From positions 1 through 27,487 of the IMG/VR virus record IMGVR_UViG_3300027870_000342: a DNA stretch of 27,487 bases. One strand, written 5' to 3'. This DNA comes from a virus. Position numbers and translations under genes: made by a program. This document shows positions 1 through 4,895 of the stretch, piece after piece (position 1 is the stretch's first letter; the number at the start of each line of letters is the position of its first letter). The notes below the pieces were generated by a model. It made no database searches. It had not been told where the DNA came from and saw only the letters and a program-made list of their open reading frames with translations.

Positions 1-255
1 AGACCCGCCGGTGGCGGCTTGTGCCTGCTCGACCAGCGAGCGCTTCGGTGCCTGCCAAGTCGACAGCGCGGTTTCGAAATCGGTGTCGAACTCGGCCGGG
101 GTGGCGACGAGCGACAATGGCTGCGGCAGGTTCGCTTTCGCCTTTCCGTCGAACGGCACCGGCGTCACGTTGACGCGCAGCTGGTCGTCGCCTTCGGCGG
201 CGACGGTGATCATCAGCGTCGCCTGTTTCGCGAGCGCATGCAGGGTGGTAAACAT
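1..255 (-). CDS. PRTRC system protein E-like (partial, C-terminus outside window)
   Basis: A leftward reading frame starts at ATG 253-255 behind an AAGGAA ribosome binding site and is open to the window edge, giving the first 85 residues (begins MFTTLHALAKQATLMITVAA). The N-terminus, the phrase LRVNVTPVPFDGKAKANLPQ and the following PLSLVATPAEFDTDFETALS resemble the E protein of the PRTRC (ParB-Related, ThiF-Related Cassette) system as I remember it. The biochemical role of PRTRC E is unknown. In plasmids and islands it sits with the PRTRC ThiF- and ParB-like genes; here it sits alone in a phage leftward early operon, 22 bp downstream of the DUF7673-like gene. The family call is from recalled motifs only and the C-terminus cannot be judged. 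Confidence 0.6.
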   Translation of the reverse strand, partial: MFTTLHALAKQATLMITVAAEGDDQLRVNVTPVPFDGKAKANLPQPLSLVATPAEFDTDFETALSTWQAPKRSLVEQAQAATGGS

Positions 256-277
256 CGGCAGTTCCTTGTGGTGGTGG

Positions 278-589
278 TTAATTTGCGTCTTTGGTGTAGT
301 CGCGGATGCGCCAGGAATCGGCGAGCTCTTCCCAGATCGCGTTGCCGTTCTTGAAGTACGCGTGCACTTCGCGCACTGGGGAGTAGTCGAGCTTCAGGAC
401 CTCGATGCAGTCGTCGAAGATCGCCCGGTCCAGGCAGCGGAAATCGGTCAGGTCGAATTTGAAGCGGTTGCCGTTGTAGAGGCCCAGCAGGAAGGCCGCG
501 ACATAGCGGCATTGACCGGAATTGCCCTGCGCGATCTTCAGCAGCCGGACGAGTGCCTCGACGCCTGGTGGATATTTGGTCGCGTCCAT
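278..589 (-). CDS. DUF7673-like phage protein
   Basis: A 103-residue cytoplasmic protein with no signal peptide or membrane segment. The pattern GVEALVRLLKIAQGNSGQ, then RYVAAFLLGLYNGNRFKFDL and TDFRCLDRAIFDDCIEVLKL, matches my memory of the DUF7673 family, which is common in beta- and gammaproteobacterial prophages and often lies near PRTRC-type genes. No catalytic motif is visible and no function is known. Its ATG (587-589) overlaps the stop of the upstream 49-aa gene in a TAATG arrangement, so the two are probably translationally coupled. It belongs to the leftward operon that starts at the PL-like promoter near 792-820. The reading frame is secure; the family name is moderately secure. 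Confidence 0.75.
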   Translation of the reverse strand: MDATKYPPGVEALVRLLKIAQGNSGQCRYVAAFLLGLYNGNRFKFDLTDFRCLDRAIFDDCIEVLKLDYSPVREVHAYFKNGNAIWEELADSWRIRDYTKDAN

Positions 590-738
590 TAGCGGGCGCC
601 CGCTTCAACGCTGATGCGGTACGACTGGCTGCCCAGCAGCGCGGCCGTCAGCCTGGCCGCGTCGTAGCTCGAACGAGCATGGGCGCTGAAAGTGATGCAG
701 AGGGTGGCGGTGCGCGCCGTGATGAGGAAGGGTTTCAC
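589..738 (-). CDS. Small phage protein, 49 aa, GTG start
   Basis: A short leftward gene that starts with GTG at 736-738, with GGAG placed 6 bases upstream, and ends in a TAA that shares two bases with the ATG of the next gene. The product begins MKPFLITARTATLCITFSAH and ends RISVEAGAR. Small proteins starting with an xxxxITARTxxxxxxxxA phrase are frequent in early operons of betaproteobacterial and Pseudomonas phages, often close to DUF7673-like genes. Function is unknown. It is the first gene of the PL transcript, about 47 bases after the predicted start point. The good ribosome binding site and tight coupling to the next gene are the main support. Confidence 0.65.
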   Translation of the reverse strand: MKPFLITARTATLCITFSAHARSSYDAARLTAALLGSQSYRISVEAGAR

Positions 739-791
739 GCAGGTCTCCAGTTCGCGGCTCGGCGGGTGCTGAGCTCGTTTCGTTGGAGCGA

Positions 792-820
792 ACTATAGCA
801 ATTTGCTTTTTCAAGAGCAA
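792..820 (-). promoter_or_regulatory. PL-like early leftward promoter
   Basis: Reading leftwards, a -35 box TTGCTC (820-815), a 17-bp spacer and a -10 box TATAGT (797-792) precede the leftward operon. The spacing is ideal. The -10 box and its relation to the operators are the same as at PR (2596-2624), which supports both. It would drive the 49-aa, DUF7673-like and PRTRC-E-like genes. Both flanks carry repressor operators, so it should be silent in the lysogen. Confidence 0.75.
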
Positions 821-832
821 GAGCAATTTGCT
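797..832. promoter_or_regulatory. OL-like repressor operators (two sites)
   Basis: Two exact copies of AGCAATTTGCT, an 11-bp palindrome around a central base, lie at 797-807 and 822-832, 25 bp apart centre to centre. The first overlaps the -10/spacer of PL and the second lies just upstream of its -35. The same palindrome, read as AGCAAATTGCT, occurs at PR (2609-2619). Shared sequence and geometry at two divergent early promoters identify them as binding sites for the repressor at 1818-2546 and/or the Cro-like protein at 2631-2876. Confidence 0.8.
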
Positions 833-883
833 TTTATTTTTTTACTGAACTTGCAGATGTGTGGGAGCCGGATGGCCTGGACG

Positions 884-906
884 AAAAAAAACCCCGGCTG
901 GCGGGG
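884..906 (-). terminator. Terminator of the repressor/secreted-protein operon
   Basis: Leftward, a CCCCG/CGGGG stem with a 5-base loop (906-892) is followed by eight T residues (891-884). It lies after the last gene of the leftward lysogeny operon (stop at 1059) and before the PL promoter, so it separates the lysogenic transcript from the early leftward one. The rest of the gene-free stretch 739-1058 holds PL and its operators (792-832); I see no convincing gene there. Confidence 0.75.
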
Positions 907-1058
907 CTTAGTGGAATGTTGCTGTTCTAGTTGCTTTGCTTCGCCGGTGGCGAGATGCCGCGGCTCGTGCCTAGAGCTCCGAACTGACTTTGTGGTCTGC
1001 CGGGACGGCAACAGCGAGTAAAGCCTGTTGGTAGGCGACCTGTTGGACGGCGATTGCT

Positions 1059-1400
1059 TTAGAAACCGCGTTGCGGAGTCAAAGGCTGCAACGGCTGCAG
1101 AGGCTGCAATGGTTGCAAGGGCTGGAGTGGCTGCATGCGCTGAGCTGGTTGAGCTGGTGGTGGACTGTACGATGACAAATTCGACTGGTACCCGTAGTCA
1201 GGTTGCTTCGTTCCTTCTTTACCCGTGTAAGGATTGATGTTTCCCCGCGTGCTGTAATTGTCGGTGTTCGTGCTATTGGGCGCAGTTCGTTCATGTGGAG
1301 CCACATAAGTCCCGTCCTTCTTCGTATATCCGCTTACGTGTACCTGCGCCATCGCCGAAGTCGCAGCAAACAACATTGCCGTCAAAATTGCTTTTTTCAT
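1059..1400 (-). CDS. Small secreted protein with Pro-Leu-Gln repeat tail
   Basis: A 113-residue protein with a clear signal peptide (MKK, hydrophobic core, cleavage expected after AMA near residue 18). I chose ATG 1398-1400 because GGGGA lies 6 to 7 bases upstream; an in-frame ATG 21 bases earlier has none. The mature part carries HVSGYTKKDGTYVAPHERTA (21-40) and NINPYTGKEGT (54-64), a motif pair I recall from many uncharacterised small exported bacterial proteins. Residues 90-107 are a run of Pro-Leu-Gln triplets. It is the distal gene behind the repressor, so it should be expressed in the lysogen and export its product to the periplasm or beyond. The GC content is lower than in the surrounding phage, which suits acquired cargo. 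Function unknown. Confidence 0.8.
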   Translation of the reverse strand: MKKAILTAMLFAATSAMAQVHVSGYTKKDGTYVAPHERTAPNSTNTDNYSTRGNINPYTGKEGTKQPDYGYQSNLSSYSPPPAQPAQRMQPLQPLQPLQPLQPLQPLTPQRGF

Positions 1401-1464
1401 TTTTTTCCCCAGTTTCGACATGTCGGCGTGCCGTATCGCCCTCCCCGCACCAGCCTAGCGGGAA

Positions 1465-1797
1465 TTATTTTCGTACGTTGTAGACATGGCCGCCTAGCAG
1501 CATCTTAAATGAACTTCCGTTGCCAAGAATCACTGCTTTTGGCCGATATGAGTAGGAGTAGCTGTATTCATTACAGGTTATCGATAAACTGTCATCTAGT
1601 ATAAGAACCCTATCGTAGTCACACCCGTCAAACGAGTCACCTTTCTCGCCCTTTTTATTAGGGTTATACCAACCGGTAACAGTCCAGGAACCGAGGATCG
1701 TGTAACCCTTCAAATCAGCGAGATCAGATTCTGAAATATCTGCAGAGGCGCTGACACATAGAGTGGCTAGAAATATTCCGATAATTGTCTTTTTCAT
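1465..1797 (-). CDS. Small secreted protein, two cysteines, function unknown
   Basis: A 110-residue protein that begins MKKTIIGIFLATLCVSASAD: a signal peptide with cleavage expected after ASA (residue 19). The mature protein has two cysteines (59 and 75) that could form a disulfide, an EYSYSYSYRPKAVIL segment (77-91) and a FKMLLGGHVYNV end. I recall similar Cys...YSYxYRPxAxI proteins in other proteobacteria, none characterised. It begins 20 bp after the repressor stop codon with GAGAG upstream, so it is probably cotranscribed with the repressor. Base composition is visibly AT-richer than the phage average. Location after the repressor recalls the rex genes of lambda, but the sequence is unrelated and the product is exported. 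Confidence 0.8.
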   Translation of the reverse strand: MKKTIIGIFLATLCVSASADISESDLADLKGYTILGSWTVTGWYNPNKKGEKGDSFDGCDYDRVLILDDSLSITCNEYSYSYSYRPKAVILGNGSSFKMLLGGHVYNVRK

Positions 1798-1817
1798 TTC
1801 ACTCTCTTATTGGCGAG

Positions 1818-2546
1818 TTAAAGTCCGCCCGTCCCGCTCGTATCGCGCACGCGGCCAATTATCGAAATATGCTGTTCCACCAGAGCAGGCGGTATTTCTT
1901 CTACTTGATAAGCTGGGTTAACGCTGCGCAGCAATAATGTGCCATCAAGGCGGCGACTCAGGTATTTAACGCGTAAATCGTCGCCGTATCGAAGTGCATA
2001 CATTTTTCCGTCGACGACATGGGCTTCGTCTAAGTTAACCAAGATCGTATCGCCATCAAAAAGCATCGGCTCCATGCTGTCGCCAGACACGCGGAAGCGG
2101 CGCGCACGATCCGGATTGATCCCGTGTTTCTGGAACCAACTGCGCCGATACGTGGCCGGCTCCTCATCCTCTACAAGCTCGTACACCGCATGCCGTCCAT
2201 TGCCGGCCGCGAACTCGATCCGCGATTCAGGCACATAGACGAACTCGTCGGATAGCTCGTCCTCAGGATGAACGGCTACTACGCGTGATCGCTTCATCTC
2301 GAGGAGACTATCCTGGCCGTGCGGCCGATCCATCCAGCCTTGCTCTTTTCCGCATCCCTGCTCCAGTCGGCGCGCCAAAGCATCACCGATCCCGCGTGCC
2401 CTGCCTGTGCTCGACTTCGCACCGTTCAGGATCTGGCTGAGATACATCGGCGCCGTCGCTGCCCTTTGCGCCACGGCGTCTGCCGTTTTGAATTCCGCGA
2501 CGAGTGCGCGCAAGTTTTCCAGCCTTAGTTCTTTTGAAGTTGCCAT
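1818..2546 (-). CDS. CI/LexA-type phage repressor (HTH plus S24 peptidase domain)
   Basis: This 242-residue protein has a helix-turn-helix region (about 5-60, including AVAQRAATAPMYLSQILNG) and a C-terminal S24 self-cleavage/dimerisation domain. The catalytic serine is Ser157 in FRVSGDSMEP and the lysine is Lys194 in LRVKYL. An Ala-Gly pair at 114-115 (EFAAGNG) suits RecA-stimulated autocleavage during the SOS response. I start it at ATG 2544-2546, not at upstream ATG 2601-2603, because the longer start would run through the operators and promoters. No ribosome binding site precedes ATG 2546, and the weak PRM promoter would place the RNA start about 2 bases before it, so the message is probably leaderless, as for lambda cI from PRM. 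It should hold the lysogenic state by binding the operators at 797-832 and 2560-2619. Confidence 0.93.
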   Translation of the reverse strand: MATSKELRLENLRALVAEFKTADAVAQRAATAPMYLSQILNGAKSSTGRARGIGDALARRLEQGCGKEQGWMDRPHGQDSLLEMKRSRVVAVHPEDELSDEFVYVPESRIEFAAGNGRHAVYELVEDEEPATYRRSWFQKHGINPDRARRFRVSGDSMEPMLFDGDTILVNLDEAHVVDGKMYALRYGDDLRVKYLSRRLDGTLLLRSVNPAYQVEEIPPALVEQHISIIGRVRDTSGTGGL

Positions 2547-2554
2547 CTGTCTAT

Positions 2555-2583
2555 TTAATAGCAAAACGCTAGTGCAAGGAATG
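2555..2583 (-). promoter_or_regulatory. PRM-like repressor maintenance promoter
   Basis: Leftward, -10 box TATTAA (2560-2555) and a poor -35 CATTCC (2583-2578) are 17 bp apart. The -10 box begins with the last base of operator 2560-2570, the same register seen at PL and PR. The poor -35 abuts operator 2584-2594, the place where lambda CI activates PRM. The predicted RNA start is at or within 2 bases of the repressor ATG. Assignment is by geometry; the -35 match alone would not be convincing. Confidence 0.55.
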
Positions 2584-2619
2584 TGCAAATTGCTATTGCA
2601 CATCGAAAAGCAAATTGCT
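2560..2619. promoter_or_regulatory. OR-like repressor operators (three sites)
   Basis: Three related 11-bp palindromic sites: AGCAAAACGCT (2560-2570), TGCAAATTGCT (2584-2594) and AGCAAATTGCT (2609-2619). Centre spacings are 24 and 25 bp. The consensus is identical (as reverse complement) to the two operators at 797-832. The right site overlaps the PR spacer/-10, the middle site lies just upstream of the PR -35, and the left, most divergent site overlaps the PRM -10. This matches the logic of lambda OR1, OR2 and OR3. Confidence 0.8.
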
Positions 2620-2624
2620 ATAGT
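2596..2624 (+). promoter_or_regulatory. PR-like early rightward promoter
   Basis: TTGCAC (2596-2601), a 17-bp spacer and TATAGT (2619-2624) form a near-consensus promoter. Only six bases separate the -10 box from the ATG of the Cro-like gene at 2631, so transcription should start at or next to the A of that ATG and give a leaderless message. Confidence 0.8.
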
Positions 2625-2630
2625 CGCGCC

Positions 2631-2876
2631 ATGAACCTACTCGACTACGTCAAAACACGGGCCACCCAAGTTGAGCTGGCGACCAAGCTCGCCATCACGC
2701 CGGTGCTGATCAACCAGTGGGCGAACGGCAAGCGTCCGATCCCACCCGAGCGCTGCGTCGAGATCGAGCGCGCCACGGCCGGCGAGGTGACGCGCCCGGA
2801 GCTCCGCCCTGACGACTGGCAACGTATTTGGCCAGAGCTTGCCCCTCAAGCTGCCGCAGCAGTGCAGCCGCCCTGA
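2631..2876 (+). CDS. Cro/YdaS-like DNA-binding protein
   Basis: An 81-residue protein. Residues 5-35 (YVKTRATQVELATKLAITPV followed by LINQWANGKRPIPP) form a helix-turn-helix of the YdaS/Cro kind, and the tail TRPELRPDDWQRIWPEL is a recurrent ending of this family in betaproteobacterial phages. It is divergent from the repressor and first on the rightward early transcript, so it is the expected Cro counterpart, competing for the same operators. ATG 2631 has no ribosome binding site; the PR promoter suggests a leaderless message. A terminator hairpin overlaps its stop codon. YdaS homologues are sometimes annotated as antitoxins; the context here favours Cro. Confidence 0.85.
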   Translation: MNLLDYVKTRATQVELATKLAITPVLINQWANGKRPIPPERCVEIERATAGEVTRPELRPDDWQRIWPELAPQAAAAVQPP

Positions 2877-2890
2877 CCCGGCGGCTTTTT
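2866..2890 (+). terminator. tR1-like terminator overlapping the cro-like stop codon
   Basis: Perfect 7-bp stem AGCCGCC (2866-2872) / GGCGGCT (2880-2886) with a 7-base loop that contains the TGA stop, followed by TTTTT to 2890. It should stop much of the PR transcript right after the Cro-like gene, so the replication genes need read-through, antitermination or another promoter. Confidence 0.8.
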
Positions 2891-2986
2891 CCTTGCTCAA
2901 AAGGTTGCCCGTAGGAAGTTGATACTGCTCCATTGATATAGAAACACCCCTGAAATCCTGAACGACCCCTTCACTAGGAGATGACC

Positions 2987-3259
2987 ATGAACCGCCAGAA
3001 CGACAAACCGAACCTGAAGCGCGAAAACACACTGAAGGTCCCGCTCAACGACCCCGAGGCTTCCCAGCTGCGCAAGTTCTGCACCAGCATCGGCAAGGAG
3101 ATGGCGCCGTTCATCCGCGATATCGCTTTTGCCCACATCCGCGCCGAGGCAAATCGTACCGCTGGGAAACGCCGCATGGAATGGCCACGTCATGGCCATA
3201 TGCAGCGCTTCCCAGGCCGGGCCATGGCAGCAGGCGGTTGCCAGCGGATGCGTCTTTAA
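2987..3259 (+). CDS. Small basic phage protein, possible ribbon-helix-helix type
   Basis: A 90-residue basic protein. ATG 2987 is preferred over ATG 2981 because AGGAG (2976-2980) directly abuts the latter but is 6 bases from 2987. Residues 15-50 (NTLKVPLNDPEASQLRKFCT onward) read as a beta strand followed by two helices, the layout of small mobilisation/repressor proteins of the ribbon-helix-helix class, but no diagnostic motif settles this. The C-terminal third (about 60-90) is rich in Arg, His and Met and looks disordered. It is the first gene after the Cro terminator in the early operon. Function unknown. Confidence 0.65.
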   Translation: MNRQNDKPNLKRENTLKVPLNDPEASQLRKFCTSIGKEMAPFIRDIAFAHIRAEANRTAGKRRMEWPRHGHMQRFPGRAMAAGGCQRMRL

Positions 3260-3318
3260 GGGGGATTTCAAACTGCGCGCCCTCTCCTGGGCGTATGCCG
3301 AATAGCGAAAGGAGGTCC

Positions 3319-3507
3319 ATGCCAGACCAGAAGCACAGCAAGGGAACGCCGGACGAGAGAGTCGCCTACCAGGCCAGGGTCTGGCGCGATCGCGACAAGG
3401 AAGCTATCGCCAACCGGTGCACCGCGACGCAGCGCGCCGAGTACCTGGCCCGGCAGCAGTTGCGGGAAGTGGTCGACCTGCTGGAGAAGAGCCGGGGCCC
3501 GAAGTAG
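3319..3507 (+). CDS. Small hypothetical early protein, 62 aa
   Basis: ATG 3319 follows AAAGGAGG closely. The product (begins MPDQKHSKGTPDERVAYQAR) is charged and predicted helical, including an ATQRAEYLARQQLREVVDLL helix, with no signal peptide or membrane span. An upstream in-frame start at 3181 would add a Pro/Arg-rich N-terminus with no ribosome binding site and overlap the previous gene, so I reject it. Position in the early rightward operon suggests an accessory role. I do not recognise the family. Confidence 0.65.
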   Translation: MPDQKHSKGTPDERVAYQARVWRDRDKEAIANRCTATQRAEYLARQQLREVVDLLEKSRGPK

Positions 3508-3515
3508 AAATGAAA

Positions 3516-3538
3516 AAGCCCGCGTACGAGGCGGGCTT
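3516..3538 (-). terminator. Hairpin with T-tract in the leftward direction
   Basis: Perfect 8-bp stem AAGCCCGC/GCGGGCTT with a 7-base loop. Rightwards only TT follows it, but leftwards it is followed by TTTTT (3517-3513). It is therefore a better terminator for antisense transcripts than for the operon it lies in; in the rightward direction it may only pause or protect RNA between the genes at 3319 and 3566. Confidence 0.5.
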
Positions 3539-3565
3539 AGTTAAAGCAATTTTTGAAAGCGAAAC

Positions 3566-3901
3566 ATGAGCATTGTACAACAGGGTAATCCTCCCGAAGC
3601 TGCTGCATTTGCGACCGCGCAGCATCCTTCCAGCGACGGCGCAACCCATCCCTCCTCCCTTGACATCGAGCGCATGCTGCGCGCCGATCGCGTCGCGGCC
3701 CTTCCTGCACCCACCAGCTGGAAATCGGTCGACGAGCGCCTCCCTGACGACAGCACGCTCGTCCTCATCGCCCTGAACGACGACGACGTATGGACCGGGT
3801 ACCGCGATGGCGATATCTGGCGCTACGTCGACGCAATGCCGATCAGGCAGGAGCGCGTGACGCACTGGATGCACTTGCCGGCGCACCCGGGCGCCGCCTG
3901 A
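3566..3901 (+). CDS. DUF551-domain phage protein
   Basis: A 111-residue protein. The C-terminal half (about 50-106) starts SWKSVDERLPDDSTLVLIAL and ends VTHWMHLPAHP; this W-x-S-V-x-x-R-L-P start and T-H-W-M-x-L-P end define DUF551, a small domain frequent in phage early regions. Function is unknown. The first 50 residues are low in order and unlike the usual short DUF551 proteins, which begin near the WxSVxxRLP motif. No strong ribosome binding site precedes ATG 3566 (GAAAG only), so an internal start is possible. It is part of the early accessory cluster before the replication genes. Confidence 0.75.
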   Translation: MSIVQQGNPPEAAAFATAQHPSSDGATHPSSLDIERMLRADRVAALPAPTSWKSVDERLPDDSTLVLIALNDDDVWTGYRDGDIWRYVDAMPIRQERVTHWMHLPAHPGAA

Positions 3902-3957
3902 AGGCAGGTCAATTTCGCGCGCGAGCGCACAACCGCAGCATCTAGGAGAAAAGCAAC

Positions 3958-4530
3958 ATGAATGACCAAGTAATCGAGCAGGAAATCGTCGCCAAGGGCC
4001 TGACCGCGCCACGTGTCACGCCGGACCTCATCAATGCGCTGATGACGCAGCTGTCCTTCTCGACCCACGTTTTCCCAGGCACGACCACGACCATCGCGCT
4101 TGCACAGATCGAAGGCTTCACCGTGGGCGTCGGTCAGTCGGCCTGCGTCTCAGCCGCCAACTTCAACGCCGAGCTCGGCGCCAAGATCGCGATCGACAAC
4201 GCAAAGGGCCTGGCCCGCGAGAAGTTGTGGGAGCTCGAAGGCTACGTGCTGAAGCGCACGCTGGCGAACCAGCAGCCTGCCCCTGGTGCCGCCTTCCCTG
4301 GCTACAACGCTATGCCCCCGCACCAGCAGCGCGTCGTCGACGAGAAAGCCGAACTGGACGGGAGGCTGGCCAAGCTCGAAGCCTTCTTCGATACGCCGAT
4401 CTTTGCCGGCCTGGACCCGGCAGAGCAGCAGCGCCTGCACGACCAGGCGGTGGCCATGCACGAATACGCCAACATCCTGGCGGATCGTGTCGAAGCCTTT
4501 GTGCCTGTCGCCTTGAGCGCCGCAACCTAA
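3958..4530 (+). CDS. N4 Gp49/Sf6 gene 66-like protein with C-terminal helical domain
   Basis: ATG 3958 follows AGGAG with good spacing. Of 190 residues, the first ~95 match the N4 Gp49/Sf6 gp66 phage family: STHVFPGTTTTIALAQIEGF, then SACVSAANFNAELGAKIA, then LWELEGYVL. Residues ~120-182 are a separate helical unit (VVDEKAELDGRLAKLEAFFD, then LDPAEQQRLHDQAVAMHEYA) of the kind that also occurs as a free small protein in many phages (crAss001_48-related as I recall). The two are fused here by a Pro/Gln-rich linker. Neither domain has a known activity. It sits in the early accessory cluster. Confidence 0.8.
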   Translation: MNDQVIEQEIVAKGLTAPRVTPDLINALMTQLSFSTHVFPGTTTTIALAQIEGFTVGVGQSACVSAANFNAELGAKIAIDNAKGLAREKLWELEGYVLKRTLANQQPAPGAAFPGYNAMPPHQQRVVDEKAELDGRLAKLEAFFDTPIFAGLDPAEQQRLHDQAVAMHEYANILADRVEAFVPVALSAAT

Positions 4531-4661
4531 GCAGAACTGCCTGCCCGGCCAGCCCGGGCGGTGAGAACAACGACATCGAGACAACGCATGCAGATGACCA
4601 TTTCCACCCCATCCAGCCCCCGCATGCACGGCTGCTCGCCCGCCACCCGGGGAGGCGCCAC

Positions 4662-4895
4662 ATGCTGACGCACAAGGTGATCGGCCCTGACGCCCAAGGC
4701 AAATATTCGGTCGGCTATCCCACGCCCGGCACCAGCGCCTACACCGTCGTTGTCGACGGCTGTACGGCCGGTGCGGCCGTCGACGAAGTGGCGCGCCTGA
4801 ACCGCCAGCAGCTGGCGGCCGAGAGAGGCGTCCACAACGAACGCCAGGCCTGCGGCCTGCGCGGCCTGCACTTGCCCCGAAAGGGCAAGCACTAA
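4662..4895 (+). CDS. Small hypothetical protein, 77 aa, coupled to the replication gene
   Basis: ATG 4662 follows GGGGAGGCGCC, a good ribosome binding site. The product begins MLTHKVIGPDAQGKYSVGYP, has a short beta-rich N-terminal part (to ~45) and a basic helical tail (RLNRQQLAAERG onward). Its TAA shares a base with the ATG of the replication gene (TAATG), so translation is coupled. No family is recognised. A 26-codon frame at 4588-4668 ends in its start region and may be a leader, but this is weak. Confidence 0.65.
   Translation: MLTHKVIGPDAQGKYSVGYPTPGTSAYTVVVDGCTAGAAVDEVARLNRQQLAAERGVHNERQACGLRGLHLPRKGKH

Noticed and set aside
811-1011. Leftward 66-codon frame across the terminator at 884-906
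   Set aside because: It runs through the terminator, the PL -35 and an operator, and has no ribosome binding site.
2547-2603. Longer repressor start at ATG 2601-2603
   Set aside because: The extension would cover PRM and two operators and has no ribosome binding site; the promoter geometry points to ATG 2546.
4588-4668. 26-codon frame upstream of the 77-aa gene
   Set aside because: Low complexity (Ser/Pro/Thr), no ribosome binding site of note and no family; kept only as a possible leader in the text of the next gene.
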